Assembly (NCBI GenBank): GCA_030267565.1
Contig: BRXU01000019.1
Span: 2,034,501-2,098,500 of the forward strand
Reading direction: 5' to 3'
Length of the DNA stretch: 64,000 bases
Source of the DNA: Pleodorina starrii
Taxonomy: Eukaryota; Chlorophyta; Chlorophyceae; Chlamydomonadales; Volvocaceae
The first letter of the stretch is position 1. Every line of letters starts with the position of its first letter. Positions 48,823-61,500 of the stretch are shown piece after piece. The notes under the pieces are model-generated. The model saw only the letters and a program-made list of their open reading frames with translations, did no database searches and was not told where the DNA came from. The position numbers and the translations under genes are program-made.

Positions 48823-51800
48823 ATGGCAACCGGAGGCGACGTTGTAGCTGACGGGCAAGACCAGACTAGACCGACGTGGGACTCTGGTGGCGACGCAGTC
48901 GTCGAAGCAGGTGCAGGTTCCGAGACTGGAAATGCACCTGCTGCAGCAACTGGCGAGACGTCGGTTTCTGACAGGCCTACAGATGAGGAGATTCTCGCCC
49001 AGCAGAATCAAATCCGGTGAGAGATCTGATGTGATGTGGAGATGAGCCCGGGCCACACAGCAGATCTTGTCTCCGTTGATCACCTTTAGGGCCGAGCAGG
49101 CTCAGAAGTCGGAGTACGTTGGGTTTGAGGAGCCCATGTCGGCGCTCAAAGAAGGTGGGGGCGGGGTCAGGAGGACGGGTATGCGCATGGGTTCCCGTGG
49201 GTACCGTATGCGTAGTTGGGGCACGTGCACGGGTACCGCCATTGTTGGTTTGTGGGGAGCCCAAAGTGGACAGAGAGTATTACAGAGCCGAACAGCTATT
49301 GGCATAAATTTGTCGCATCTTGCGCCGGTGTGCTTCCAGGCAAGGGGCCGAGGGCAAAATCGCACGTGTGCCGTCGTCGGTGTCTGGGTCGGGGGCATCG
49401 AAGGGTCAGCACGCCAGCCTCCGATACCTGTGCATAACTGGAGGCAGTGTATGGGGGATCTGACAGCTCCTGGAGATGATCGTCTCTCAAACCATGGGGA
49501 CGCCTTGACTGTGATAGGGACCGCGTAGTGCATCTACCTAGTGCGTCGTAGCGTTCGGCCCATGCGTTGACACATGTAGAGGGTTTTGTTGCGCGACTTA
49601 TTACCGTACTGTACCGTATTGTATACGGCTTGCTGGTGCTGTGGACCCGCGTCTTCCGTCTAGATAGCAGCAAGTATGTTTACCAGGGCGACCGCTGCCC
49701 GCTGGACTGCCCCGTCCGCAGAGTACATCAACGGTAACCAAAACTTCGTCCAGAAGATTGGCAAACTGGAATCCAGCTACAGCACTTTCAGGCGGACTCG
49801 CGGAGATGGCAATTGCTTCTTCCGCGGGTTCATCTACGCGTACCTCGAAAGCTTGCTCCTAACGCACGACTTGGCAGAGTGCAACAGGTGGGCAGCGCCC
49901 GGCGTCCATTGGCCGTGACGCTCACCACAACACACGCAACGTGTGCACGCTTGCGGTGAAGGGTATCAGACTGCCGCGCGTATGCTTGGGTACCACCTGA
50001 AACCTCGTCGTAATGTGGACGGTGCGGCCTCCCGTAAAACAAAGCCTCTACCGACCGCAGCCTCATTTCTTGCCATATAGGTGCTCTGCTGTACGTCTAC
50101 GTACCCGCGGCCTGTTGCCGAGTACCGAGCATGGCCCTGCCAGTTGGGTTTCCTTACCGACGCCGCGTGAGCAGAATCAACGTGGCCCTTGGCCGCCCGG
50201 TGCAGGTTCACGTCCGTGGTGCAATCCTGGAAGGCACGGCTGGTGGAGGGAGGTTTCCAGGAGCTGGTATTTGAGGATGGTAAGCCCGCCGCACCAACAC
50301 GCTGAGCGCGTGTTAAGAATGACGGAAGTTACCGGGAGTTACCAAGAGCAATAATAGGATCGTGACGCACGGTGGCCGTGCCTGGTACTGTAAGCAATGG
50401 AACCTTCGCAGTGCGTTGCTTTGGGGTCCGTACGCGGTCCATGTTGCTGTGCTAGCGCCTTGCACGTGCAGCGTCAGCTGTGCAGCGTCAGCTGCCATGC
50501 GCGCCTCATTGGAACAGGCGACCTCGCCCTGTTGTCTGACGTGTGATGTCCGATGAAGCGCTGTCGTGCCAGAGCGCCACTGATCTGAGACCCGCGGCGC
50601 CTTGGTGGTCCTGCCGGTGCGCCTCGTGCAGCCATGGACCTGCTGCTGGAGCAGGTGAAGGAGCTCACGAAGCCAAACACCAACTTCACGCACGAGCGCC
50701 TGCTGGTCAACATGCGGGACGATACGGTGAGGCGGCGACGAGGGAACGGAGCCCTCGTGACCGGGCGGGCGCTGGTGTGCGTCTGTTTTTTCTTGCACGC
50801 CTGGCATTGCCGTGGTTTCGTTGCGTAAGCCTTTAGAAACCGGCCGCTCGGTCGGCGCGCCGGGGTTTCAACACCCGGCGCTTACGCACCTAAGGGCCGT
50901 TTTGCAAGGTTGTGCTTGGCAGCAACCTGGGCGACACACGCATCGACGGTGTGCGGATCCCGCTCTGTGGACCCATACGTTCAGGTGTCCAACCTGGTGG
51001 TGATGCTGTTGCGGCTGATCACGTCGTGCGAAGTGCAGCGCCGCGAGGACTTCTTCTTCCCGTTCATCTTGGTGGGTGGGGGTTGGGAGGGTGGGTGCGT
51101 TGGCTCACGCGCTGCTAAAAAGGGGTGGGGCGGGTGGGGGCCGGTAACGTCGTGGCCTTGGGGCTTTGATGTGCCATCCATGTGCCGGACTCCCACTATC
51201 CGCAGGGCATGTACGACGAGCCGCCGGCGACTGTGGAGCTGTTCTGCCAGCGGCACGTGGAGCCAATGGGCGAGGAGAGCGACCACCTGCACATCGTCGC
51301 CGTCACGGAAGCGCTGCAGGTGCGTTGCGGGGTCGCGCCACCGCGGGGCCGCCTGCGTGTGCGACCGCACTGTCTGTACGGCCTTCGCAGGACAACCGTG
51401 CCGCACCGCCACACAGACGAGGGGCATTACCGGTATCCCTTTCGGCCTCAGTCGCTCTGCTTCGCGACTGTGCAAGACATCACAAGAGCCCATGCCATGA
51501 CAAGAGCCCATGCCAGAACCATGTAAACGAGTGCATCGTTACGTAGGTGTGTCTTTTGTAGAGCTGATTGCAAGCCGCCTCTACGATGCCGTTTTCCCTG
51601 TGCGCCCCACTGTCGGTCTCGCAACGCTTTCATCCGACCGCTTCCACCCACCTACCCATTCGACCCACCCCTCCCTGCAGATCCCCGTGCGGGTGGTGTA
51701 CCTGGACAGCAGCGGCATGCCCACGGGCGGCGGCGGCTCGGGCCTGGACGCCACCTGCCACGACTTTGTGCCGGACTCGTGCGCGTCGGGCACCCGGCCG

Positions 51801-51860
51801 CGGGTGCACTTGCTGTACCGGCCCGGGCACTACGACATCTTGTACCCCAAGGGCGGGTGA
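48823..51860 (+). CDS. OTUB1: Otubain-type ubiquitin thioesterase
   Basis: Cysteine protease of the OTU family that removes ubiquitin, in animals mainly from Lys48-linked chains. Eight exons: 48823-49016, 49090-49154, 49722-49887, 50206-50279, 50632-50726, 50985-51071, 51206-51319, 51681-51860; about 324 aa. The N-terminal extension (about 60 residues) is Gly/Ala/Asp-rich and ends in DEEILAQQNQIR. The catalytic Asp and Cys lie in RTRGDGNCFFR (about D115 and C118), and the catalytic His in YRPGHYDILYP (about H315). Other family motifs are LLRLITSCEVQRREDFFF and VELFCQRHVEPMGEESDH. The catalytic residues are intact, so the enzyme should be active. Whether it is closer to OTUB1 or OTUB2 is not resolved; most plants and algae have one such gene. 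Confidence 0.94.
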
Positions 51861-53192
51861 TGACGACGTAGGCAAGGCGCGGGCCTGGGGGCTGTGCGTT
51901 GCTTAAGGGGCAGGTAGACCAGGGGAATTGCGTAGAACACGGGCAAGTGACCCCGACACGATACCATGAGGCACAGAGTTGCCCTGGCCGGCGCTTGGTT
52001 GTGGCCTGCAAAGTGCAAACTCAGAGCGGAATTCGTTGGTTCCGGGCGGACGTGACGGCCATACCGGTGGTACTGGATGGTTAGCGATTTGTGACGGACG
52101 CTTGCGCGCTGGCATCCTCATGCTGCAATTTTGGATAGCGCACAAAGTCTAGTGCCTGGATTCGGGCGGCTGCGCTCGACCATACGTGTTTGACGATCGC
52201 TGGGTGACGCGTGAAGGGAGGAGGCTTCGGAACGATCTGTGCCAGCGCGGCAGGCCGGTTTCGGTGTGCGCTCATGTGGAGGGCGGCCGAGTGGCAAGGG
52301 CTGTAACTTCGGCCGTGCCAAAGCCCATATTTAGACCAGGAGCACTGCCGCTGTGAAGTGCGTGAGGTTTCGTTGGGCGACGACGTTTAGATCTATATAA
52401 CAGGTTTGTGGGAGGATTACGAAAGGTGCTGCGTTGAATTGTTGTTACAGTGGGCTCAGGATGGCATGTTCAGTGGGTCAGCGGGCCGTGCTCTGCAGCG
52501 GTGACCAAGGCAAAAGCGCCGCGTACTTGTCGAGGTGTTCCAACGGCGCTGTGCCAAGCAGAAAAGCGCTGTGATAGCTCAGGATGGCAAGTGGCCAGCC
52601 TGCGGGACATGCACAAGCAACGTGTAGGCAGGTGGTGTTCCAGTTGGAAGGTCGGAACGGCTCCATCCTTCAGGTAAAGACGCAGGTGGAGCAAGGCTCT
52701 TTGAACTGAAGGACTGCAAAGCGGTGAGAGCAGTCCTCATTTTGGCTTAGGGCGTGCGGCCTTCCGAAGCCGTGCCAGGGACAAGGTTCTCCGTGCCAAG
52801 GTGAAGTTGATACGACCGTCAACGCCAATGGATCGAGCTCGCGTTTGTCATGTTATAAATCCAGCATTTCCCATGGCGAGGAGGGTTTTGAGGCAAAATG
52901 TCGGGCGGACTGGACAAATTTCGGGTGACGTCCCGTGGGTCGCGGCCAAGAGACCTTCGGGCCTGCGAGACACATATTTGAAGTAGGTGTGTCATTGCGA
53001 CCTCATAAAGGACTGTCGTCTTAACGCCGCTTTCTCTCTTTCTCAAAGCCCATCCAAGGACCTGACTCAGCCGCCCGGTGTGTTCCGGCGTGTCGTCAGG
53101 TTTCGGGGCAAATCGGCGTCCGGGTCAGCCGCGGAATCGCGTGGAATGGACCAAAAATGCAGCGTGCCTTATAGAGCGTGAAAGGGTTTGGT
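51861..53192. other. Intergenic region between otubain and CNNM genes
   Basis: Contains the otubain 3' UTR and the CNNM promoter. TGTAA at 52302-52306 is about 440 nt past the otubain stop. Short frames of 60-80 codons here have no recognisable motif. Confidence 0.5.
52302..52306 (+). terminator. TGTAA poly(A) signal candidate of otubain
   Basis: TGTAAC on the plus strand downstream of the otubain stop at 51860. Confidence 0.4.
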
Positions 53193-56100
53193 ATGGCAAC
53201 CCCCACTACTGCCAACGGATCAGTTGCGACGCCGGAAGCCAGTTCTAGCTCGGGCTCAGGGCTGACTGGATCACGCATTGCAATCAATACCAGCGTTAGC
53301 ATTGCTCTCATTTGCCTGTCCGGGCTCGTCGCCGGACTGACACTGGGCCTGTTCTCGTTGGACCGGCTTGAGCTGGAAGTTGTGAGACGAAGGTGCGTGC
53401 GCTGCGGCCTTGATCGAGCAAGGGACCCTGAAAGCTACCGAAGATACAAACAACAAACAAGTTGACGAGCCCGGCGCGTGCGACTGCGCTTGATCGGGCC
53501 CGTGCGTGCTCCGCTCTCCGCGTGCGCAGCGGCAGCAGCAACAAGAGGAAATGGGCTGCGCGTGTGGTGCCCCTGCTTCGGAACCCTCACTGGCTCCTCG
53601 TGTCGCTGGTAAGCGCCGCGGACGCGCGGAGCATTGTTGGGTTGGGCCGGCCTGAAACGCGCGTCGGCGCCGCCTGCAGCCGCACGTGGAATCACTTCGG
53701 CACGTGACTGAAGCCGAGGCAGCGGGTGAAGGTTACGGTAGTGCTGTCGTTGCGCGAGGCGCTTATTGCGGCCGCTCCCTGCATTCGACGTCCGTGCAGG
53801 TCCTGATCAACTCTGCGTGCAACACCTCGCTGCCCATCTTCCTGGACCGCATGGTCAGCCCGGCCGTGGCCATGTGAGTGATGGCTCGTCAGGCCCACCG
53901 CGAGCAAGGGAAGGGAGGGAGGGATGCCACCGCCCTGCTGCGCACTTGCGCACTCCGCAGATCAAGAGGTGCTCCATTCTTTGCTAAGCAACGTCCGCCA
54001 AGCAACCCGGGAACGCGCCCCGTGGCGTTGGGCCTGTCGCGTCGTAATAGGCACGTGTCCCGACGCCTCGGCCCCGCTGCCCCCTCCCCCAGTGTCCTCG
54101 CCACCACCGCGGTGCTCATCTTTGGGGAGATCCTGCCGCAAGCCGTGTGCGCCAGGTGCGTGCGTGCGTGCGTGGGTGCGCGGGCTGCAGGCCGGCAGTT
54201 GGCAGCTGGTAGCTGGGAGGGTTTTGTATCGCACCCCGGCCGGTGGTTCGGTGCCCCCCCCCCCCGTGAGACCACCTGGCGCTGCGGCTAACCGGTTCGT
54301 AACCGGAATCTGCTCCCAGGCACGGCATCGTTATTGGCGGTGCGCTGAGCTGGGCGGTGCAGCTGATCCTGTGGCTGACGAGTCCGGTCAGTTGGCCCGT
54401 GGGCAAGCTTCTGGACTGGATCCTGGGGCGGGAGGAGCCGACGCACGGCCGGCGGCACCTCAAGACGCTCGTGTCGCTGCACGCCAAGCACGAAGGCCTG
54501 GGCGGCAACCTCATGGATGACGAAATCAAGGTGACCCGGAAAAAGCTCACGCGGCAGTGTGGAACTGTGGCTGGGGGCGCCGCCCGCGCTGCACCGCACC
54601 GCGAGCTGTGCTGTGATGTAATCACGTGGGCATGATTAGCCCTGTCAGCGCTCCCATACTCGAGTGGTGCCTGCCTGCTGTCGGCTTCGCATCTGCCGTT
54701 GTGAACCACAATTGGTGGTGCTCCACAGATCATCCGCGGCGTGCTCGACCTCGCCGGCAAGGACGCTGCCGCGGCCATGACCCCCCTGGACCGCGTCTTC
54801 GCACTGCCCGCCGACGCAATGCTGAACCGCCGCTGCCTTGCGGCGGTGCTCCGGACGGGTCTCAGCCGGGTGCCAGTGTGGCGGCGAGGCGCGGCTGGCT
54901 ATCCGCAGTTCCTGGGCTTCCTTCTGACCAAGGAGGTGCTGCAGCAGGTGCGGGGCCGAGGCGCGCACGCTTGGCCCGCCCGCCCCCGCGCATGCCCATG
55001 GCCGCAACTCAATCCCATGGCCTCTGGTTGCTTGTGAATGCCAGTCGTGTGAAACACTGTGCCGCCAGTCACTCTTATGGCTTCTTTCGTCTGCTGGTCT
55101 GACCGCCCTTGACCCCAGTGAGAAAGCCGCGGCGGCCTGACCCAGGCGATGGCCGGACCCACCTTGCCCTCCGCCTTTCGCACCTTGCCCTCCGCCTTTA
55201 TACCGGCCGGCCGTTGGTTGTGGGTCTTGACGCCCTTTCCCTCGCACGCCGCGCAGGTCGACCCCGCCCGGCCAATCCAAGCAGGCCAGGCGCCCATGCG
55301 CGTGCTGCCGCACCTGTCGGCCCACACCTCCCTCTTCGACCTGCTCAAGTTCTTCAGCACCGGTGCCGCGCACATCGTCGTGCTCACGGTGCCCGAACCC
55401 GAGGTCGCGAGCCTTCTGCGCAGCCTGGCGGGGCCGGGCAGCACCAGCAGCACGCGCGGCAGCGACAGCAGCAACGACAGCAGCAGCAGCAGCGATGACG
55501 AGCAAGGCGGCTCCGCAAGCTCTCGTAGCTCCTCGTCGTCGTCCTCGTCCTCGTCCTCGTCATCTCACAGCTCGTCCGGCAGGCGAAGCAGCAAGAGCTC
55601 CAAGGCGGGGCACGGCAGCAGCACCGGACAGGGCGGCGGCGCCACGGTGCGGAGCACGGGCAGCGGGCGCGGCTTCGGCCGGCCGTCGCGCGGCGGCTCC
55701 GTGCGCTGGCGCACCGCCGAGCGCCGCATCCGCGCGGTGCTGAGGCTGCTGTCGGTCGGCCGGCGCCGGCGCAAGGCGCGCGGCGGCGGCAGCGAGGACG
55801 GCGGCGGCAGCGGTGGCGGCGGGCGCGGCGGTCACGAGGCGGCGGAGGGCCGCGGGGAACATCTGGCGGCGGTCGGGACGCCGTGGGTGGGTAGCGAGCG
55901 CAGGCAGACGCCGCCTCAGCGTTCGTCGCTCCTTGCCTCGGGCCGGCGCCCCAGCGGCGGCGGCGGCGGCAGCGAGGCGGGTGCTGCCGCTGCCGCGGCC
56001 CTGGACGGGCGCGCCAGCTTGGAGCAGCCGCTGTCCCCGAGCCTAGCCGAGGTCCAGATGAGCAACGTGGGCGCAATGGCTTCGGAGCAGCTGTCCCGCA

Positions 56101-57175
56101 TGGCTGCGGCACTGCTGCACCCGGAGGGTGAGTCGCCCAACGAGTTCAGCGATATGCCCGCAGCCGTGATGGCCCTCGGGGCCGAGCCGGACGTCCCGGG
56201 CGCGGCCACCCTGGAGCAGCCGGAGCCCACGCCGGTGGCGGAGGGGCAGCCGCAGGAGCCGCCGCTGCAGCAGGAGGCCCAGGGGCAGCAGGAGGAAAGC
56301 GCAAGCGGACCAGCCGCTGGCAATGCCGCATCTGCGGCGGGTCCCAGGCCCACTTCGGTCGTGAGCCCGGTCCCCTCTGCGAGTGTCCCTTCGGCGCCCT
56401 CGGCCCGCCAGGTGCAGGCACCGGCCCACCACCACAACCAGCAGCACAACCGCCGTTCCCAGGTGCCCTACACCGGCATGTCTCCCGCGGCGCAGCTCCG
56501 GAGCCTGCGCGTGTACGGACTGGGTTCCGCCGTTGCCGGCGCCCCCGCTGGCCCAAACCCTGTGCCGCCGACCTCGTCGCACAACGCGGTATCCGCCACC
56601 GTGGGCAGCGAACTGGAAGCGGAGGTCACTGCAGCCGGCGCGTCGTCGGGCCTGGCCGGTGGCGGCGTGGGGCACGCGGCAGGCGGCGGCGGTGGCGCCC
56701 GGGCGTCCTTCATAGACCGTTCGTACCACGGCGCGCACTGGCTCAATAGCGCCGCCGCGGCTGCCGAGGTGCTGGTGCCGGTGGGCATTATCACACTGGA
56801 GGATGTGATTGAGGAGCTCATGCAGGTACGGAAATAGGGTACGACATATGGCGATATGGGTGCGGCATATGGGGCAGGGGACGGTGGGAAGCCAGGGCCT
56901 GCCAGGGAAGAGGGAACCCTTTGCCGCGCGCGCTCGAGGCGAGACCTTCTCCGGCACTCCTTGCCACGTACCGTACTGTCAGGGCCTGGCGGGCGGTGCC
57001 TCGCCGCTGCGTTGCGGCTGTGCGGCTGTCCCCGACCCCGCAGTCCCCGCTTCGTTGCCCCGGCTGGCTGTGCCCGCAGTTTGAAATCCTGGATGAGACC
57101 GACACGGCGGCGCTGGGCGGAGATGGACATGCGGCAGCGCCGCAGCGCGCAGCGTGGCCGGCACACCACGAGTGA
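53193..57175 (+). CDS. CNNM-type DUF21/CBS membrane protein
   Basis: Membrane protein of the CNNM/CorC family, implicated in Mg2+ and other divalent cation transport. Eight exons: 53193-53392, 53530-53608, 53800-53873, 54093-54155, 54320-54530, 54729-54947, 55257-56825, 57080-57175; all phases agree, about 836 aa. The DUF21 (CNNM transmembrane) domain covers about residues 28-190: LICLSGLVAGLTLGLFSLD, RKWAARVVPLLRNPHWLL, LPIFLDRMVSP, FGEILPQAVCAR and SPVSWPVGKLLDWILG. CBS motifs follow: AAAAMTPLDRVFALPAD, SRVPVWRRG, FLGFLLTKEVLQ. The second CBS motif begins (LFDLLKFFSTGAAHIVVL), then about 450 Ser/Gly/Ala-rich residues intervene before its end (VGIITLEDVIEELMQ, FEILDETD). Such an insertion is much longer than in usual family members (about 420-550 aa in total). 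The protein ends soon after. No TGTAA was seen downstream. Confidence 0.92.
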
Positions 57176-57262
57176 GGTGCCCGCAAGCAATGACGGAGAA
57201 GACACACGTGTTCCTTGCCGGCGGCGGCACCCGGGCTGTCCGTATGGCCCTACGATAGGCTC

Positions 57263-57308
57263 TGTTGGCAACAATGGTGCAAACAATGTTGGCAACAATG
57301 GTGCAAAC
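57263..57308. repeat. 24-bp tandem duplication
   Basis: The 22-nt unit beginning tgttggcaacaatggtgc occurs at 57263-57284 and again at 57287-57308, a period of 24 bp, with no mismatch. Confidence 0.9.
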
Positions 57309-57908
57309 CTTCGCGGCTGGGCTGCGACGTTTTGAACGATGATGCATTGCACTGTTTTCATTGCGGGTGTTTTCCCTTCGGGAGGACCTGTGACGGCTCC
57401 ATCCGTTGACAAACCGTGTACGGGCTGTTGGATGCCCTGGGCTGGCAAGGCTGGCACATGGCCAGCTCTGTGGCTGCACCCATGTTGGACTGGTGTTGTG
57501 CTTCGGGGGGGGGAGGGCATGGTCGAGACGACACTGTATTGCCGCAACGAACAGCGCCGCAAGTTGACGCCGTATGCAGTGTGGGATTGCAAAGGCGTGC
57601 TGTCCAAGGGCTGTCATACAAGGCATGGATAACTTCTGGGGAAGACCCTCCCTACTGGGTGGTCGACATTTAAAAGCACCGAGGGTTAAGAAAATAGTTC
57701 GCATGGGACGCCGCCAAACCAGTGTCTCAGCTGGATGGTATACAGCTGAAGGCACCGCTACCGTCACGACAAGGCGCCATTCAAACGACAGCCTCCGAGT
57801 TCATTTGTTCGTTGGAGCGTGCTCACCGCCGTGGCGAAGTCGCCAGAAATCGCCTGCTCAGCGCTAGCGAACCCGCAACCTCTGGATAGTGGATATCCCC
57901 AAGGGTTG

Positions 57909-57936
57909 CCGTACACATAACACCGTACACATAACA
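57909..57936. repeat. 14-bp tandem duplication
   Basis: Two exact adjacent copies of ccgtacacataaca at 57909-57922 and 57923-57936. Confidence 0.9.
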
Positions 57937-58039
57937 GAACCACCGAGCGGCATGACACGCATTTGGACTTCCAGCGCCTCCGACGCGATGCCACGAATCA
58001 GTCGTCATAACCTGGCGCTGCAAAGGGTCCACCTGGTAC

Positions 58040-58089
58040 AGCATACCGTAAAGGGAGTGGTGCGCTTCCCACTCCCTTTACGGTATGCT
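58040..58089. repeat. Perfect 21-bp inverted repeat (hairpin)
   Basis: The arms 58040-58060 and 58069-58089 are exact reverse complements, separated by the 8-nt loop tgcgcttc. The left arm begins agcataccgtaaaggg. It lies between the 3' ends of the CNNM gene (plus) and the RAP gene (minus). It could form a stable hairpin in RNA of either strand. Confidence 0.95.
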
Positions 58090-58545
58090 CGCCGACCCAT
58101 TAGGGTTCGGCCAGGACCTACGCCAATACCGTAACCGCTGGCGGCCCCTCGAATGTCTTGGGCTAACCATATCTAAATGAAGGCAGCCGTCACCAAGAGA
58201 CACAAGGCTCGCCTACCAAGCTATTTGCACCAAGTTGGTCAAGTTTGAGCGGGAATTATAACTTCAAAGCAACAGCACCACCACACGTTGCTGGCCCCAG
58301 TCGTGCATAGGTGCAACGTAGAAGTAAGCAGCCGGCAGGAGCTAGTGTTCCGCCCGCGCACCGTTCAAACACGCCGGCACGGCCAACACGCACAATATGA
58401 AACACCACCTACCCAAGAGAGAACAGCCTGCACATGCGCCATGCGACGCCAACCACCTGCCTAGTAATGTTACATACAGAAACTCCCGAGATCCCTACAC
58501 AGGCCGCACATGCGCAAATGCGACATCAACCCTTCCGCGCTCTAC

Positions 58546-58550
58546 TTACA
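58546..58550 (-). terminator. TGTAA poly(A) signal candidate of RAP gene
   Basis: TGTAA on the minus strand about 41 nt past the RAP-gene stop at 58591; a second copy lies at 58470-58474. Confidence 0.45.
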
Positions 58551-58590
58551 GTCGTATAGTCCAGCCTAACATACACAACGCGCCCTCAGC

Positions 58591-61500
58591 TCAGCACTTG
58601 CGCCGCTTCGGCACGTTGAGCGGCATGGGCGGCAGCTTCTCGCCGAGCAGGTCCTCCAGTTTGCGGCGCAGGTACAGCTGCCGCGCTGCGACCGCTTCCT
58701 GCTGTGCACGCAGCCGCTCGGTCTCGCCGTCGGGCCCCTGCTGCCGCACCCAGGCCAGCGGACTGTCCTCGGGCGCCAGCGCGGCCCACTCGTCGAAGGG
58801 CACCACCAGCGGCGTCCAGCCGCGAAACTCTAGCGACCGCAGGCGTGCGACCGCTGGGCCCATGGGCCGGTGCGGCGGGTGCAGCGTGCAACAGCGCGCG
58901 GACAGGACCTCGAGGCAGATGGTGAGGCCGTTGATGCTGCAGGGCGGGGAGCATTGCCGGGGATGGATGAGCGGGAATCGAGAAACGAAGCAAGCGATGG
59001 CTCCCAAAAGCCTCGGTCTATCAAGGCCCGCTGTGCCCGGAATGTCCTAATCAAGTGCATCTCCGCGGCAGACGACCGAGGTAGGAGCCGCGTCCAGGTC
59101 ACCACAGGACGGCCCCCTGCAACAGACACACTGATCCGCACGTGACCTTCATCTAGCGAAGAACGGGGGCCTGACGGGTGCAAACACGGGATAAAGGACA
59201 CTCTAGGTGCAAAACCCTTCCAGCCCTACAGGATGGTGTGCTCGAGGTTGAACAAGCCGTCGACCGAAGCCGAGGGACGCAGCTGCAGCCCCATGTCCCG
59301 CAGCGCCGACGCCACCTCCTCCTGGAGAGCGACCCTGTGGGCATCAGCACCGGTCCCCACCAGTGGCCACGCCGCTTAGTAATCGCAAGTACAGGCAGGG
59401 AGATGCTCCAGGGACACTGCGGCATCCGGCGAGCCGTGCCACGGACAGCCACGGACTCGCCACGAGTCTACGTACGTTCCCGCCCCCTGCAGGGTGCGCA
59501 GCCCTACGCCTTGAAACATGATGGTCCGAGCAAACCCGTGGCAGCATTTACTAGCAAACGGCAGCGGCAACACGGCTGCATCTGCGAGCGTACCTGCCGA
59601 GCGGTGCACCAGTCAGTTGGTGGGCAGCGGTTGATTCAGATCCGGCGGCGGCCAGGGGCGCTCCCATCGCGTCGGGCCCCGCGTTATCCCGGATCCTCTG
59701 CGCCGCGTGGAAGGCCACAAAGCCGGGCGCCAAATAACGCTCGGGCAACTTGTGCGCCGGTACGCGCGTGCGCAGCATGCGGGCCCAGGCGGTCACCGAT
59801 TCGGCCTCGAGCGGGTTGATGCGACCTGCATGGCCACAGCCGGTTTGTTGCGGATGGGACAACACGCTCAGCAAGACGGGAGAGGGCAAGACGGGCACAA
59901 TTCCAGCCCTTCGGTCAGGTATCCATCCTGAATACACGCGCCGCGGTCGGCGCGCTAAAAGGCACCAAGCAAATGGAGTAAGGACAGCACATGATGATAC
60001 GGAGCACTTACAGATGCCGGGGCTGGGCTGCAGCTCGAGGACCTTCGCCTGCGCGGCCATGAGCCTCGCGAGCGCGGACCAGGACATGGCATCGGGCTGC
60101 AGGCGCTGCAGCTGCCGAAAGAGCAGCGTGTACAGGGAGTTGCTGTAGCAGTGGAGCACCCCGTATGACCACAGCAACTTGGACACCACATCCGGGTCAA
60201 GCAGGGCCGCGACGTCGGAGCCACCGGCCAGCTGCTGCTCCACTGCCGCCTGACTCAGACCTGGCACCATTTCGGGCTTCGCGGCAGCGTGCACCAGGCT
60301 GGGCGCGCCGGTGCCTCCTGCCGGATCGCCGGATACGACGGCTGGGCCCCCAGCCGTTCCCGCAGCGTTGCTGGCCGCGGAGGCGCCTTGCCAGTTATCC
60401 GGCAGCGACGGATTGAACCGTTCGTACAGTACGCACGTGTGCCGGCGGCCGCCCGGGCCTGGGAGCGTGGGCCACAACCCAGCGACATGTATCGCAGCAC
60501 CGCCGCCTGGCCCCCTCATGGGCGCCTGTGCCTGCGACTGCCGGCTTGCCGCTCGACCGGACTCCGCCACAGCTTCGTCCACAGCGTCAGCTGGCCTCCC
60601 GCAGGTGCCGGCGACGTCAGTGGCTTGCGTTGCCGCCCCGGCGCCGGCGCTTGGCTGCAAAGCCGCCGGCGCACCACCCCTGGTGGCATGGGCCGCTGCC
60701 ACAGGTACAGCTGCCGGGACCAGGCCCGTCGCTTGGCGTAGCACCTCCGCTACCCGCTCCGCGACCTGCTCCATCAGCACCAGGTCCCGGTGTTGTATAA
60801 TCGCACACGACCAGATGGCCTCCGCGAGTGAATGCAGGTCAGCGTCGTCGGCAACAGCCCGGAGCGCGCCGCAGGCGTCCTCCAGGAGTGCTGCGTCGGC
60901 GCGCCGCAGGTGCGCCATGCCCGACAGCACCAACGCCACGTCGGTGGCGCTCGCGGTGGGCAGCTGCGCGCGAAACCTGGCTGCGATGCCGCGCAGCAGG
61001 TCCTCATCGTCCTCGAGGTGCGGGTCTTGCTGCCTGAACCACGCGTATGACTGCGGATAGAGCGCGGTGCGGCCAGGAAGTGCAGCGACAGGGCTCGGTC
61101 CTTGAAGTACGCGCTAACGAATAAGGCGCCTGCAGGCCCACGGCCAGGCGCGCATGTTCCCTTACGACGGCAGTTCTGACGTGCCAAGGTGTGCAGTCCA
61201 CTGCAACGCGGTTGGGAACGACACAAAAATGACCGTAAACCCATCTGCGACTGTTTGCGCGTCTTATGCCAGCGCCAGCCGTGTGCAAATTCACCACAAG
61301 AAGCTATTCACGAGCCACGAGCAGCTGTTCAAGGCCGTGCACTCCGCGCAGGTGAGCAGCTCATGCGCACCTGCACGATAGCAGTCAGCTGGCGAGGCGT
61401 GGAGGAGGGCAGGCCGTCCCACACGTGCTCCGAGGCAGCCAACACGAACTGAGGGTCATACAACCCTAGCCGTGGCAGCGCCCACAGCGCGTTTGCCAGC

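Larger units (their letters stand above)
57176..58590. other. Intergenic region rich in short repeats
   Basis: About 1.4 kb between convergent genes. It holds a 24-bp tandem duplication, a 14-bp tandem duplication and a perfect 21-bp inverted repeat, listed separately. No coding segment is supported. Confidence 0.55.

Noticed and set aside
54645..55505. 286-codon minus-strand ORF opposite the CNNM gene
   Set aside because: Antisense to conserved CBS-coding exons and spanning their intron; no motif.
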